This document shows, in pieces, positions 33,942 to 43,871 of a stretch of 64,000 nucleotides of DNA. Below the pieces are notes generated by a model. It was not told the origin of the DNA. It did not search any database and saw only the letters and a program-made list of their open reading frames with translations. Position 1 is the stretch's first letter. Every line of letters begins with the position of its first letter. A program made the position numbers and the translations under genes. Source of the stretch: Lysobacterales bacterium (GTDB lineage Bacteria; Pseudomonadota; Gammaproteobacteria; Xanthomonadales; SZUA-36). The stretch lies in assembly GCA_021648125.1 (NCBI GenBank), contig JAKITK010000002.1, positions 54,776 to 118,775 on the forward strand. Direction: 5' to 3'.

Positions 33942-34803
33942 TCTGAATTTGCTCCCGCATCTGCTCGATCAAAACTTTTAATTCAACGGAGGCCTTGGAA
34001 GTTTTTTCATCAACAGATTTAGAACCCAAGGTGTTGGATTCGCGATTGAATTCCTGCATTAGAAAATCCAGCCGGCGGCCAACTGCCTCCTTGCGTTGCA
34101 GGATATGCCGCGCTTCGCTAATGTGCGCGCCGAGGCGATCGAGCTCTTCATCGACATCCATTTTCTGCGCCAATATCGCAATTTCCTGTTCGAGCCGGCC
34201 AGGGTCGAGGTTTTGTTGCGCAAAGGCATTAACTTTCTCAGTCAGGCGCTGGCGCAGTTTTTCCCGAATTTCCGGCAGCCAGCCACTAACATCGCCTACC
34301 CAAGTATTAATGCCGTCCAGACGCTCCACAATCATCTGTTCGATTTTTTCGCCTTCGCGTTGGCGTGCGGCTAGTAGTTCTACCAGTGCCTCATCCAGCA
34401 TTTCCAACGCAGCGGCGTAGATTTGCTGCATATCGCCGGTTTCTTCTATCAGCAAGTCAGGCCAACGCATTAACGCTAGCAAGCTGGGGCTTTCCTTATG
34501 ACCGCTTAGCTGTTCCAGCTGACCGTGGATATCAAGCAAGGCTGTGGCAAGCTCCCGGTTTAATTTTAAACCCCCGGTGACGGTTGTTCCCTGGGGATGA
34601 AAACGCAGATTGATATCAATTTTCCCGCGTTGAAGCGCAGCCGCAAGGCGCTTGCGAATGGCCGGTTCAAGGGCGCGAAAATCTTCCGGCAGATGCGGAT
34701 GAATATCTAGGTAGCGATGGTTCACACTGCGGATTTCCAACGCCAGATGGCCAAAAGGAAACTGTTTCTCTGTGCCTGCATAGGCAGTCATGCTTTTAAT
34801 CAT
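33931..34803 (-). CDS. yicC: YicC-family endoribonuclease
   Basis: 290 residues from ATG 34803 (MIKSMTAYAGTEKQ), the usual YicC start. The frame stays open 82 codons upstream, but that part lies over the rph start on the other strand and is unlike the family. It has the N-terminal YicC domain (LEIRSVNHRYLDIHPHLP) and the C-terminal DUF1732 domain (LDFLMQEFNRESNTLGSKS). YicC proteins are reported RNases acting on small RNAs. It is divergent from rph, as in many gammaproteobacteria. Confidence 0.93.
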   Translation of the reverse strand: MIKSMTAYAGTEKQFPFGHLALEIRSVNHRYLDIHPHLPEDFRALEPAIRKRLAAALQRGKIDINLRFHPQGTTVTGGLKLNRELATALLDIHGQLEQLSGHKESPSLLALMRWPDLLIEETGDMQQIYAAALEMLDEALVELLAARQREGEKIEQMIVERLDGINTWVGDVSGWLPEIREKLRQRLTEKVNAFAQQNLDPGRLEQEIAILAQKMDVDEELDRLGAHISEARHILQRKEAVGRRLDFLMQEFNRESNTLGSKSVDEKTSKASVELKVLIEQMREQIQNVE

Positions 34804-34881
34804 TGTGGGCCCGATAGATATATAATGTCTGATTATCTCATGAATCAAGCTGAGAATCCCCGCTAAACAAGAGGAATAATA

Positions 34882-35622
34882 ATGACAAGCGAGCAACAAA
34901 ACTTTCGCCCCAGCGGTAGAAGCCCGGAGCAACTGCGCAAAATAGACATTCAGCGCCACTTTACTTGCCACGCCGAGGGATCGGTATTGATTAGCTGTGG
35001 CCAAACCCGCGTGCTGTGCACGGCCAGTGTTGAAGAACGCGTGCCACACTTCCTGCGCGGTAAAGGCCGGGGTTGGGTGACCGCCGAATATGGCATGTTG
35101 CCGCGTTCAACCGGCAGTCGTATGGGTCGGGAAGCGGCCCGAGGTAAGCAAAGTGGTCGTACTCAGGAAATTCAACGATTAATTGGCCGTAGCTTGCGCG
35201 CGGTAGTTGATCTTGAGGCCTTGGGGGAAAGAACTATTACCCTCGATTGTGATGTCCTGCAGGCCGATGGCGGCACCCGGACCGCAGCAATTACCGGTGC
35301 TTATGTGGCCTTGGTAGATGCCTGTAATGGTCTGCTGAAGCGCAAACGATTAAAAAAAGATCCGATACACGGTCAGGTGGCGGCGGTTTCAGTGGGTATG
35401 TATGAGGGTAAGGCGGTGCTGGATCTGGATTACCCTGAAGACTCCGAGGCCGGCACTGATATGAATGTGGTTATGAATGACGGCGGCGGTTATATAGAAA
35501 TACAGGGCACGGCCGAGGGTCATGCATTCCGCCCGCAGGAGTTATCCGACATGCTGGCCTTGGCCTGGAGTGGTATTGCGCAACTACAATCTGCCCAATT
35601 AGAAGCACTGAGTCAGGACTAA
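34882..35622 (+). CDS. rph: Ribonuclease PH
   Basis: 246 residues (usual 238-240). It begins [15 protein letters not shown], has [16 protein letters not shown] and [19 protein letters not shown], and ends in a normal ALSQD tail. RNase PH trims tRNA 3' ends by phosphorolysis. A GAGGAATAAT Shine-Dalgarno precedes the ATG. Its stop overlaps the rdgB start (TAATG). Confidence 0.96.
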   Translation: MTSEQQNFRPSGRSPEQLRKIDIQRHFTCHAEGSVLISCGQTRVLCTASVEERVPHFLRGKGRGWVTAEYGMLPRSTGSRMGREAARGKQSGRTQEIQRLIGRSLRAVVDLEALGERTITLDCDVLQADGGTRTAAITGAYVALVDACNGLLKRKRLKKDPIHGQVAAVSVGMYEGKAVLDLDYPEDSEAGTDMNVVMNDGGGYIEIQGTAEGHAFRPQELSDMLALAWSGIAQLQSAQLEALSQD

Positions 35623-36218
35623 TGCAACAGCTGGTACTGGCAACGGGGAATCCCGGCAAACTGCTTGAAATGCGGGAGTTACTCGCGCCACTAGGGTTCC
35701 AAGTGCTGGCGCAGTCGGAGCTTGGGGTAACGGAAGTTGACGAACCAGGCCCTGGGTTTATCGAAAACGCCTTAATTAAAGCGCGCCATGCCGCGCGTAT
35801 TACCGGCCTGCCGGCAATCGCCGATGACTCCGGCCTAGTTGTACCCGCTTTGGCGGGTGCGCCCGGGGTGTATTCCGCTCGTTATGCGGGTGAAGATGCT
35901 AATGCAGAAAAAAACAACCAAAAATTGCTTCAAGCAATGAGCGATTTACACGGCGACCAGCGTCAAGCTTATTTTATCTGCCAGATAGCTGCAGTTTCTG
36001 CAGTGGCAGATCCATTGCCGCTGCTGGCATTGGGTCGCTGGCAGGGTGTTATTCTTAGTGAATTGCAAGGTAAAAAAGGCTTTGGCTATGACCCTCTGTT
36101 TGCGCCTCAAGGTATGAATTGCAGTGCTGCGGAGCTTACGCCTGCCGACAAAAATCAATTCAGCCATCGCGGTCTAGCAATGGTTCAGCTGATTAAACAA
36201 ATTCGCAGCTTCTGGTAA
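35622..36218 (+). CDS. rdgB: RdgB/HAM1 non-canonical purine NTP pyrophosphatase
   Basis: 198 residues. Substrate-binding motif LATGNPGKLLEM at the start, catalytic DDSGLVVPALAGAPGVYSAR, and C-terminal GKKGFGYDPLF plus FSHRGLAM. It removes dITP, ITP and XTP from the nucleotide pool. It overlaps rph by one base and is followed by hemW 5 bp later, the classic rph-rdgB-hemW order. Confidence 0.96.
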   Translation: MQQLVLATGNPGKLLEMRELLAPLGFQVLAQSELGVTEVDEPGPGFIENALIKARHAARITGLPAIADDSGLVVPALAGAPGVYSARYAGEDANAEKNNQKLLQAMSDLHGDQRQAYFICQIAAVSAVADPLPLLALGRWQGVILSELQGKKGFGYDPLFAPQGMNCSAAELTPADKNQFSHRGLAMVQLIKQIRSFW

Positions 36219-36223
36219 TTTCA

Positions 36224-37411
36224 ATGGCCGATGAAATCCAGCTAAGCAATCCGCCGTTAAGCTTGTACATCCATATTCCCTGGTGTGTGCGTAAATGCCC
36301 GTATTGTGATTTTAATTCGCATGCAGTTAAAGATGAACTGCCTGTGCGGCAGTATATTGCTGCATTGTTGCAAGATCTTGAAGCTGATCTACCAATGGTT
36401 TGGGGTCGGCCGGTACACTCAGTTTTTATTGGTGGTGGCACTCCCAGCCTTTTCCCCGCAGACGCTATCGCTGAGATCATCAGTGGCGTGCGCGCTCGCA
36501 TTACCATTTCACCGGCGGCAGAAATCACCATGGAAGCCAACCCCGGCACGCTGGAGCATGACAGTTTCGCTGCATACTTGGATGCGGGTATTAACCGTTT
36601 TTCTCTTGGCGCTCAAAGTTTTTCCGATCAGCAGCTTAAAACCCTGGGTAGAATTCATGCCAGTGATGAAATTCTGCGTGCAGTATCTGGTTTACAGGCT
36701 GCTGGTGCTGATAACTTTAATTTGGATTTGATGTTTGGCCTGCCCGGGCAAACACCAACACAGGCATTAGCAGATTTACAAGCAGCGATAGATTGTGAAC
36801 CTCAGCATATCTCTCACTATCAATTGACCATGGAGCCCAATACCCTGTTTGCACATAAGCCGCCCGCTGGCTTGCCCGATAATGACCAGTTGGCGGATAT
36901 TCAGGAAAGTTGCGCGGAGTTACTGCAGGCCGCAGGCTTCGTGCAATATGAAGTATCAGCCTGGGCAAAAGCTTCCAAAGGTATTAACTATCGCAGCCAG
37001 CACAACCTCAACTACTGGCGCTTTGGTGACTATCTCGGAATTGGTGCAGGTGCGCATGGCAAGCTTACCCTGGCAGCGGAGGGCAGGGTGTTGCGTACAG
37101 CAAAGAAAAAACATCCGGTAACCTACATGGATAGGGTTGCAGATAGCAGCGTGGACTCTGGACATATAGGTGAGTTGCGACAACTTTCTGAGAATGACCT
37201 TGTGTTTGAATTTTTTCTGAACCAGCTTCGGCTAAAAGATGGAGTCCACAAAAAAGACTTTTCCCTGTGCACCGGCCTAGCCTGGGCGCGGGTTGAGGGG
37301 CAGGTTAATCAGGCGTTTGCGCAGGGGCTTTTGTATGATAATGGGGAGTTTATTACTACCACAACAAGAGGCTGGCATCATTTGAATACCCTGCAGTCAA
37401 TTTTTCTCTAG
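36224..37411 (+). CDS. hemW: Heme chaperone HemW (radical SAM)
   Basis: 395 residues. The radical SAM cluster motif CVRKCPYC places Cys at 21, 25 and 28. GGGTPSLF and the C-terminal HemN-like region (ISHYQLTMEPNT; GIGAGAHGKL) follow. It lacks the N-terminal extension of true HemN, which supports HemW, a protein that binds heme and delivers it to respiratory enzymes. It is the third gene of the rph-rdgB-hemW unit. Confidence 0.93.
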   Translation: MADEIQLSNPPLSLYIHIPWCVRKCPYCDFNSHAVKDELPVRQYIAALLQDLEADLPMVWGRPVHSVFIGGGTPSLFPADAIAEIISGVRARITISPAAEITMEANPGTLEHDSFAAYLDAGINRFSLGAQSFSDQQLKTLGRIHASDEILRAVSGLQAAGADNFNLDLMFGLPGQTPTQALADLQAAIDCEPQHISHYQLTMEPNTLFAHKPPAGLPDNDQLADIQESCAELLQAAGFVQYEVSAWAKASKGINYRSQHNLNYWRFGDYLGIGAGAHGKLTLAAEGRVLRTAKKKHPVTYMDRVADSSVDSGHIGELRQLSENDLVFEFFLNQLRLKDGVHKKDFSLCTGLAWARVEGQVNQAFAQGLLYDNGEFITTTTRGWHHLNTLQSIFL

Positions 37412-37481
37412 AATGACTTGTTTTCGGGGCATAAAATCAGTACAATTACTGGCTCTTTTAAAGATTTTGGCAGTATAGATA

Positions 37482-37724
37482 ATGAAATCCGGTATACACC
37501 CAGACACAAAGCAAGTCGTTTTTCAGGATGTTTCTTCTGATTTCGCGTTTTTGACGCGTTCGACGATTAAAACCAAAGAAACCATCAAGTGGGAAGACGG
37601 TAATGAATACCCATTGGTTAAGATTGAAATTTCGAGCAAATCACACCCTTTTTATACTGGTAAGCACCGTATTGCTGAGTCTGGTGGGCGGGTTGATAAG
37701 TTCAAACAGCGTTACGGTAAATAA
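37482..37724 (+). CDS. rpmE2: 50S ribosomal protein L31 type B
   Basis: 80 residues: [19 protein letters not shown], then the [21 protein letters not shown] region. It lacks the zinc-binding Cys set of type A L31, so it is the zinc-independent form that elsewhere is Zur-controlled and used when zinc is scarce. No Zur-like palindrome was recognised upstream. A strong terminator follows. Confidence 0.93.
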   Translation: MKSGIHPDTKQVVFQDVSSDFAFLTRSTIKTKETIKWEDGNEYPLVKIEISSKSHPFYTGKHRIAESGGRVDKFKQRYGK

Positions 37725-37758
37725 TGCCCGTAAGCGCTTTATAGTTCAGTACAATCAG

Positions 37759-37799
37759 AACCCGTTCCCTATTCAGGAGCGGGTTTTTTTTGTTTTTTT
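37759..37799 (+). terminator. Intrinsic terminator after rpmE2
   Basis: A 10-bp stem (37759-37768 with 37776-37785, one G-U pair) with a 7-base loop, followed by a long T-run. It lies 35 bp after the rpmE2 stop. Confidence 0.9.
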
Positions 37800-37902
37800 G
37801 AATAACTTCATTTAAGTTTGATGTATATCAGCTCAAAATTAAGTAACAGCGATATACTAAACTCAAATTTGCATGTTGGCAGAACACCCTTAGGAGATCA
37901 CA

Positions 37903-39192
37903 GTGTCAGAAAATAAAGTAACACTAAATGACCAGGCGACTGGAAAAAGCATTGAATTACCGGTTCTCAAAGGCAGCCAGGGTGATCCGACACTTGATAT
38001 TAAAAGTTTACATAAAGAAACAGGCTACTTCACCTATGACCCTGGTTTTGCCCAGACAGCGGCTTGTTCCAGTGCTATTACCTTTATTGACGGTAACAAA
38101 GGTGTTCTTCAATATCGCGGTTACCCGATAGAGCAATTGGCTGAAAGCAGCAATTTCCTCGAAGTTGCATACCTGTTACTGCATGGGAACCTGCCAAACA
38201 CCAGTGAAATGGCAGACTTTGATCATGACATCACCTATCACAGTATGGTGCATGAAAAGCTGAATGATTTTATGAGCGGTTTCCATTACGACGCTCACCC
38301 GATGGCAATGATGTCTGGAGCAGTTGGTTCTTTGGCGGCATTCTATCATGATCGCTTGGACCCGGAAGATCCAAATCAGCGGGAACTGGCGGCTAAGCGC
38401 ATGATTGCCAAGGTGCCGACAATAGCGGCCATTTGTTATCGCCATCACCGGGGTTGGCCAAAAGCCTATCCAAAAAACAATCTTGGTTTTACCGAGCGCT
38501 TCCTCGATACCATGTTCTCTGTTCCGGCGGAACCCTATGAGGTCAACCCGGTTGCAGCTAAAGCGCTGGACCTGCTGTTTATCCTACACGCCGACCATGA
38601 GCAAAACGCTAGTACTTCCACCGTGCGCTTGGTGGGTAGTACCGGGGCTAATCCTTACGCCTGTATCGCTGCAGGTATTGCGGCACTTTGGGGGCCGGCA
38701 CATGGCGGCGCCAATGAGTCAGTGCTGAAAATGCTCGATGAAATTGGTAGTGTTGATAATATTCCTAAGTATGTAGCCAAAGCGAAAGACCGTAACGATT
38801 CGTTCCGACTGATGGGTTTTGGTCATCGGGTATATAAAAACTTTGATCCGCGTGCCTCCATTATCCGCAAGGCCTGCCATGATGTCCTGAATGAATTAAA
38901 CATTACCGACCCACAACTGGATTTAGCCATGGAGCTGGAAGAAATTGCCCTCAGGGACGATTTCTTTGTAGAGCGTAAGCTGTACCCGAATGTGGATTTC
39001 TATTCCGGCATTATCTATAAAGCGCTGGGAATACCTGTGAGCATGTTTACAGTAATGTTCGCCATTGCCAGAACAGTAGGCTGGGCAGCCCAATGGCTGG
39101 AAATGCGTGAAGACCCAGGTAAAATAGGCCGCCCACGCCAGATTTATACCGGCGAAACCAGCCGTGACTACATAAAAATGGATCAGCGTTAA
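37903..39192 (+). CDS. gltA: Citrate synthase (type II)
   Basis: 429 residues, typical for the hexameric NADH-sensitive form. It starts at GTG 37903 with AGGAG eight bases upstream. It has catalytic His in [11 protein letters not shown], His in [15 protein letters not shown], and the C-terminal RPRQIYTG. It condenses oxaloacetate with acetyl-CoA to enter the TCA cycle. It stands alone, between the rpmE2 terminator and its own terminator. Confidence 0.97.
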   Translation: MSENKVTLNDQATGKSIELPVLKGSQGDPTLDIKSLHKETGYFTYDPGFAQTAACSSAITFIDGNKGVLQYRGYPIEQLAESSNFLEVAYLLLHGNLPNTSEMADFDHDITYHSMVHEKLNDFMSGFHYDAHPMAMMSGAVGSLAAFYHDRLDPEDPNQRELAAKRMIAKVPTIAAICYRHHRGWPKAYPKNNLGFTERFLDTMFSVPAEPYEVNPVAAKALDLLFILHADHEQNASTSTVRLVGSTGANPYACIAAGIAALWGPAHGGANESVLKMLDEIGSVDNIPKYVAKAKDRNDSFRLMGFGHRVYKNFDPRASIIRKACHDVLNELNITDPQLDLAMELEEIALRDDFFVERKLYPNVDFYSGIIYKALGIPVSMFTVMFAIARTVGWAAQWLEMREDPGKIGRPRQIYTGETSRDYIKMDQR

Positions 39193-39250
39193 GGGTAAAT
39201 TGCCTTAGAAAGCAATAGCAAACCAATTAGAAAACCAATTAGAAAACCAC

Positions 39251-39284
39251 AAGGGCTGCGGCAGAATTCGCAGCCCTTTTTTTT
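39251..39284 (+). terminator. Intrinsic terminator after gltA
   Basis: A perfect 10-bp stem (39251-39260 with 39269-39278), 8-base loop and T-run, between convergent gltA and mrcA. The T-run is only on the gltA side. Confidence 0.9.
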
Positions 39285-39288
39285 TGCC

Positions 39289-41862
39289 TCAAAAAACCTC
39301 GAAGTCATCTTCCTCAGTAGTATCGGTGTTGTCAGAATCGACACCAAGGGAGGTCTCATTGTCGGGAAGGTTGTTGAACTCGAAATACTCATCGATGATG
39401 TCCTTGCTCGAGCGCTTGCTAGCAAGTCCGGTTTGTTTATCAATCCTTATTTTCACTAGGCCATCAGCCATTTGCGGGTAGTTATCTTGGCTATTAGCCA
39501 GGGCTGTTTTCATGAAATCATTCCAGATGGGTAAAGCGGCTTGACCCCCGGTTTCACGCCGCCCAAGCTTGCCGCTATCATCAAACCCCACCCACACGGT
39601 GGTAACAATGTCACTGTTGTAGCCGGAAAACCAGGCATCTCGTTGGTCATTGGTTGTACCGGTTTTTCCTGAAAGATCGTTGCGCTTGAGCTCCAGGGCT
39701 TTGCGTCCTGTACCAAAGCGGATAACATCCCGCATAAGTGACCTTATCTGCCAGGCATTGCTGGCAGGAATAACCTGCGGCGCTATAACTTCTTTGCCAA
39801 TCCTGATGTTTTCGCTGGTCCTAACAGACGCCGGAGTAACAGCCTCGTCATTGATGCGGCTGATTTCCAGCGGTTTGAACTCGGTTACAGACGATTCTTC
39901 TTGCGGAGTTTCCCGCACCGGTTCATCCGCGATACAGTCCGGGCAAACTCTTGTGCGCTCAGGGGAGTAGACGATCTGCCCACTGGCATTCTCGATTCTA
40001 TCCATGAAACGCACATCCACCAGATAGCCGCCATTGGCAAATACAGCGTAGCCCCGGGCGATGCTTAACGGTGTCAATGACCCTGAACCAAGAGCCATAG
40101 ACAGATCCTGAGGTAGTTTGTTTTTGTCAATCCCGAAACGGGCGATATAGTTGCGGGCAGCGCCAATACCGATTTCCCTTAACAGGCGAATGGAAACCAG
40201 GTTGCGAGAATGAATCATCGCTTCTCTCAGGCGCGTTGGCCCAAAGAATTTTTCACTATAGTTTTGCGGCTTCCAGGTCTTCTCCAACAACGGGTCGTTA
40301 AATACTACCGGGGCATCATTGATTAAAGTTGCCGGGGTGATGCCGGTACTCAGGGCAGCGGAATAAACAAAAGGTTTAAAACCTGAGCCGGGTTGGCGCA
40401 GGCTTTGAGTTACCCGATTAAAGTGGCTGCGCTGGAAATCATAACCACCCACAAGCGCCAATATTTCACCGCTTAGAGGGCTTAGAGAGACCAATGCACC
40501 CTCGACTGCAGGAAGTTGCGCTAAGCGCCACTGTGGCCCACTCCCGGGCACATCCGGCTGCGCTGGTGCCTCATTAGCTTCAGAGGGCTCTGGTGCAGTT
40601 ACCTCTGGTGTTTCAGCTACCCGGCTGATACGAATAACATCACCGGGTTGGAGGACATCCCCGACTTGCTTAGGACGGGCTTCACGGCGGTCATGGTCGA
40701 TATAAGCCCGTGCCCAGCTAACAGAATTGATATCGAGGCCGATGGTTTGGCCGTCTGCAAGATAAACCAAAGCCAGGTCGTTACTGATTTCGGTCACCAG
40801 CGCAGGTATTAAGCCGGCAATCTCCTGGTAGTTTTGCAAAATCTCGCGCCACTGCTCCGGACCATCATTAGCGGCCAGTTCGATGCTGGCCTCTGCACCA
40901 CGATAACCGTGCCGACGGTCGTAGTTATCAAGCCCGGCTTTAATGGCCAGGTTGGCAGCTAACTGTAGTTTGCTGTCTACGGTCATAAACAGGCTATAGC
41001 CTCCAGTATAAGCGTTTTTTCCGAGTTTTTGGATGGCTGCATTGCGTGCCATTTCTGCCAGATAAGGGGCTCGCAACTCTACACTGGGGCCGTGGTAGAT
41101 GGCCCGGTCTTTCTCGCTTTTGGCCTGTTGGTATTCAGCTTTGCTGAGGTAGTCGAGTTGATGCATGCGTGATAATACATAGTTTCGTCTGATCAGCGCT
41201 CTTTCAGGCCCGCTGATTGGGTTGATGCGCGAGGGGGCTTTTGGCAGGGCAGCTAACATAGCAGCCTGAGCTACACTAAGCTCATGCAGGCTCTTACCAT
41301 AATAGACTTCAGCGGCAGCGCCGACACCATAAGCGCGGTGGCCGAGGAAAATTTTATTTAAGTAAAGCGTAAGAATTTCCTCTTTAGTGAAGGCATTTTC
41401 AATTTTGATGGCTAAAAATATTTCCCGAATTTTACGCAGATAAGTTTTTTCTGAACTCAAATAGAAATTTCTAGCTAGCTGCTGGGTGATGGTGCTGCCA
41501 CCTTGCGTTTTTTCTCCTGTTCGAATTAATTGAAACGCTGCTCGAGTTAATCCCTGATAATCAATCCCCGGATGTACGAAAAAGCGAGCATCTTCACCGG
41601 CAATGAATGCATTGATCAGGTTTTTCGGTAATTCTTCGTATTTTACTGGAATTCGTCGGCGCTCACCAAAAATACCCATTAATTTATTATCGGCGCTGTA
41701 AACGCGCAATGGAACCTCAAGGCGAATGTCCTTAAGACCAGTAATATCAGGCAGACTGGGCACAATGCTCGCCCACAAAATAGCCAAAGCTATGCCACCT
41801 AGCAAGGCCATTATCAGGCTGAAACGGATAAACCAACGGAAAAATATCTTCACAAGTATCAA
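39289..41862 (-). CDS. mrcA: Penicillin-binding protein 1A
   Basis: 857 residues. An N-terminal membrane anchor (about 8-28) precedes the GT51 transglycosylase (FIAGEDARFFVHPGIDYQGL; GGSTITQQLARNFYLS), an OB-like insert, and the transpeptidase with SxxK in QPGSGFKPF, SRN and KTGTTN. The acidic C-terminal tail (DNTDTTEEDDFEVF) is unusual. PBP1A polymerises and cross-links peptidoglycan. It is divergent from pilM, the arrangement also seen in Pseudomonas (ponA-pilM). Confidence 0.96.
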   Translation of the reverse strand: MILVKIFFRWFIRFSLIMALLGGIALAILWASIVPSLPDITGLKDIRLEVPLRVYSADNKLMGIFGERRRIPVKYEELPKNLINAFIAGEDARFFVHPGIDYQGLTRAAFQLIRTGEKTQGGSTITQQLARNFYLSSEKTYLRKIREIFLAIKIENAFTKEEILTLYLNKIFLGHRAYGVGAAAEVYYGKSLHELSVAQAAMLAALPKAPSRINPISGPERALIRRNYVLSRMHQLDYLSKAEYQQAKSEKDRAIYHGPSVELRAPYLAEMARNAAIQKLGKNAYTGGYSLFMTVDSKLQLAANLAIKAGLDNYDRRHGYRGAEASIELAANDGPEQWREILQNYQEIAGLIPALVTEISNDLALVYLADGQTIGLDINSVSWARAYIDHDRREARPKQVGDVLQPGDVIRISRVAETPEVTAPEPSEANEAPAQPDVPGSGPQWRLAQLPAVEGALVSLSPLSGEILALVGGYDFQRSHFNRVTQSLRQPGSGFKPFVYSAALSTGITPATLINDAPVVFNDPLLEKTWKPQNYSEKFFGPTRLREAMIHSRNLVSIRLLREIGIGAARNYIARFGIDKNKLPQDLSMALGSGSLTPLSIARGYAVFANGGYLVDVRFMDRIENASGQIVYSPERTRVCPDCIADEPVRETPQEESSVTEFKPLEISRINDEAVTPASVRTSENIRIGKEVIAPQVIPASNAWQIRSLMRDVIRFGTGRKALELKRNDLSGKTGTTNDQRDAWFSGYNSDIVTTVWVGFDDSGKLGRRETGGQAALPIWNDFMKTALANSQDNYPQMADGLVKIRIDKQTGLASKRSSKDIIDEYFEFNNLPDNETSLGVDSDNTDTTEEDDFEVF

Positions 41863-42216
41863 AATTAGTGTATTTTATGTGCAGTGTACCGGATAAAACA
41901 CCGAATTATCCAATCGGATGGTGTAATAAAAGTGTCAATCGGTTCAGCAGGCGTGCAGGATTTTGTACAAATCATGAGGTTGTTGGGAAGATAATTGCTA
42001 CAGGAAGTGGCGGAGTGAAGAAGACACATGGAAGCTGGTCTTATAGTAAATACGCACCTGAGGTGCGTGCTTGCACACCTGCCTCTATGTATGAAATTTC
42101 ACTTAATTGTTCGATTGCTATTGTGAAATTGTCAAAATTTGTTGATAATTGGTTTATAAAGTGCCGGTAAGCTATTGGCATATGGGAAAAGATTAGATAA
42201 TAATCCCGGGGGTAAG
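41863..42216. promoter_or_regulatory. Divergent mrcA/pilM promoter region with a palindrome
   Basis: This 354-bp region between the divergent mrcA and pilM starts holds no convincing gene. A near-perfect palindrome ACGCACCT-G-AGGTGCGT at 42052-42068 is a candidate operator or the top of an RNA hairpin. No -10/-35 pair could be assigned with confidence. Confidence 0.4.
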
Positions 42217-43275
42217 TTGAGTATTTTTAATAAAAAAACACCTCCAACCTTAGGGTTGGACATCAGTTCCACAGCAGTTAAGCTGATCCTCTTGTCGCGT
42301 TCAGAAAGTGGCGTCAAGGTGGAAAACTTCGCCGTTGAGCCGCTGCCTGTGGGTGCGGTAAAGGATAAGGTTGTTGTAGATACCGAAGCGGTTAGTACGG
42401 CTATCGCGCGCGCAGTGCGCAGGTCCGGCGCAAAGACCAAGTACTGTGCAGTTGCAGTTTCCGGCTCTTCAGTGATGACTAAAACCATCAGCCTGCCATC
42501 GGATTTGACAGATGTAGAGCTGGAAAGCCAAATCGAAATAGAGGCTGACCAATACATTCCTTATGCCCTGGATGAAGTCAGGCGAGATTTTGAAGTGCTT
42601 GGGCCGTCTAGGCGCAGTGCTGATCTGGTGGATGTGCTGCTGGCAGCTTGTAAAACCGAAACAGTGGACATGTTGATAGCAGCCGTTGAAGACAGCGGCT
42701 TGAAAGTCCGGGTTATTGATGTCGAGGCATATGCCATCGCCAATGCTTTTGAATTGATCCGACATCAGGATGGTATTTCCACAGATAAAACTATAGCGGT
42801 TGTTGAGGTTGGAGCCCAGCAAATGGGTTTCATTGTTTTGCAGGGCGACCGGGTGATCTATAGCCGGGAACACGCATTCGGCGCAAATCAATTGCTCGAA
42901 GATATTTCCAGGCGTTATGAACTGAGCCCGGAAGAAGCCCTAGTTATGCTGCGGGGAGATGATCAACCGGATGACTTCCAACAGATGGTCATCGAGCCGT
43001 TTCAGCACGGAGTGGTGCAACAAATTGGTCGAGCCTTACAGTTTTACTCTTCCTCTAACGATTTTAAAACAGTTGAGACTCTATTTCTGGCGGCTGGCGG
43101 TGCACAGATCACAGGCCTCGAACAAGTGATTAGTGATGAGCTTGGAATCAGTACAGAAATTGCAGATCCGGTTCGCGGTTTGGCGCTGGCAAATAATGTT
43201 GCAGCAAATAGCTTACGCACGAGCGCCCCGTCAATGATGACTGCCTGCGGGCTGGCAATGAGGGGATTTGACTAA
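42217..43275 (+). CDS. pilM: Type IV pilus assembly protein PilM
   Basis: 352 residues from TTG 42217, which has a GGGGG-type Shine-Dalgarno and gives the family start LSIFNKKTPPTLGLDISSTA. Earlier codons (from 42175) do not match the family. It has the actin-like ATPase fold (GLDISSTAVKLILL; AVVEVGAQQMGFIV). PilM is the cytoplasmic member of the alignment complex and binds the PilN N-terminus. Its stop overlaps the pilN start (TAATG). Confidence 0.95.
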   Translation: MSIFNKKTPPTLGLDISSTAVKLILLSRSESGVKVENFAVEPLPVGAVKDKVVVDTEAVSTAIARAVRRSGAKTKYCAVAVSGSSVMTKTISLPSDLTDVELESQIEIEADQYIPYALDEVRRDFEVLGPSRRSADLVDVLLAACKTETVDMLIAAVEDSGLKVRVIDVEAYAIANAFELIRHQDGISTDKTIAVVEVGAQQMGFIVLQGDRVIYSREHAFGANQLLEDISRRYELSPEEALVMLRGDDQPDDFQQMVIEPFQHGVVQQIGRALQFYSSSNDFKTVETLFLAAGGAQITGLEQVISDELGISTEIADPVRGLALANNVAANSLRTSAPSMMTACGLAMRGFD

Positions 43276-43871
43276 TGGCTAAAATTAACCTTTTACCCTG
43301 GCGGGATGAACAGCGTAAGGAACGCCAACGCGAGTTCTTTTTACTATTGATATTTTCAGCGGTTGCAGCTATCGGACTGGTTTTTGTTGTGTTGACTTAT
43401 TTGGGTGGCACCTTAAGTGTACAAAATGATCGAAATGCTTACCTACAAACACAAATCAAAGACATGGACAAACAGATAGAGGAAATCGCGGAGCTGGAAA
43501 AAACCCGTGAAGCGTTATTTGCACGCAAACAGGTGATCGAAGATCTACAGAGTAAGCGTTCGTTGACAGTTCAACTGCTCAATGAGCTGGTAACCACTAC
43601 ACCTGTAGGGGTAACGCTCACCAATTTACGCCAAATGGGTCTGGAGGTTACTATTTCCGGCACTGCTCAATCTAACGCCAGAGTGTCAGAGTTCCTGACC
43701 CAGCTAGGTGGGTCACAGTTACTAGTGGACCCGGAGTTGGCTATTATTGAAGCCAACGAGAAGCGTGCGCAGACTGTTGAGCCTTACGATTTTCGAATTA
43801 TAGTTCGCTTAAAGCTGGCTTCAGAGAGTGGCAGTGAAGCTTTTGATGAGGAGCAATTAGATGCTGAATGA
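43275..43871 (+). CDS. pilN: Type IV pilus assembly protein PilN
   Basis: 198 residues. The N-terminal INLLPWRDE motif that docks into PilM is at 4-12, followed by one membrane helix (about 24-46), a coiled coil and a ferredoxin-like periplasmic domain. It overlaps pilM by one base and pilO by 11. Confidence 0.95.
   Translation: MAKINLLPWRDEQRKERQREFFLLLIFSAVAAIGLVFVVLTYLGGTLSVQNDRNAYLQTQIKDMDKQIEEIAELEKTREALFARKQVIEDLQSKRSLTVQLLNELVTTTPVGVTLTNLRQMGLEVTISGTAQSNARVSEFLTQLGGSQLLVDPELAIIEANEKRAQTVEPYDFRIIVRLKLASESGSEAFDEEQLDAE

Noticed and set aside
34804..35049. 82-codon N-terminal extension of yicC
   Set aside because: Lies antisense to the rph start; the family begins at MIKSMTAYAG.
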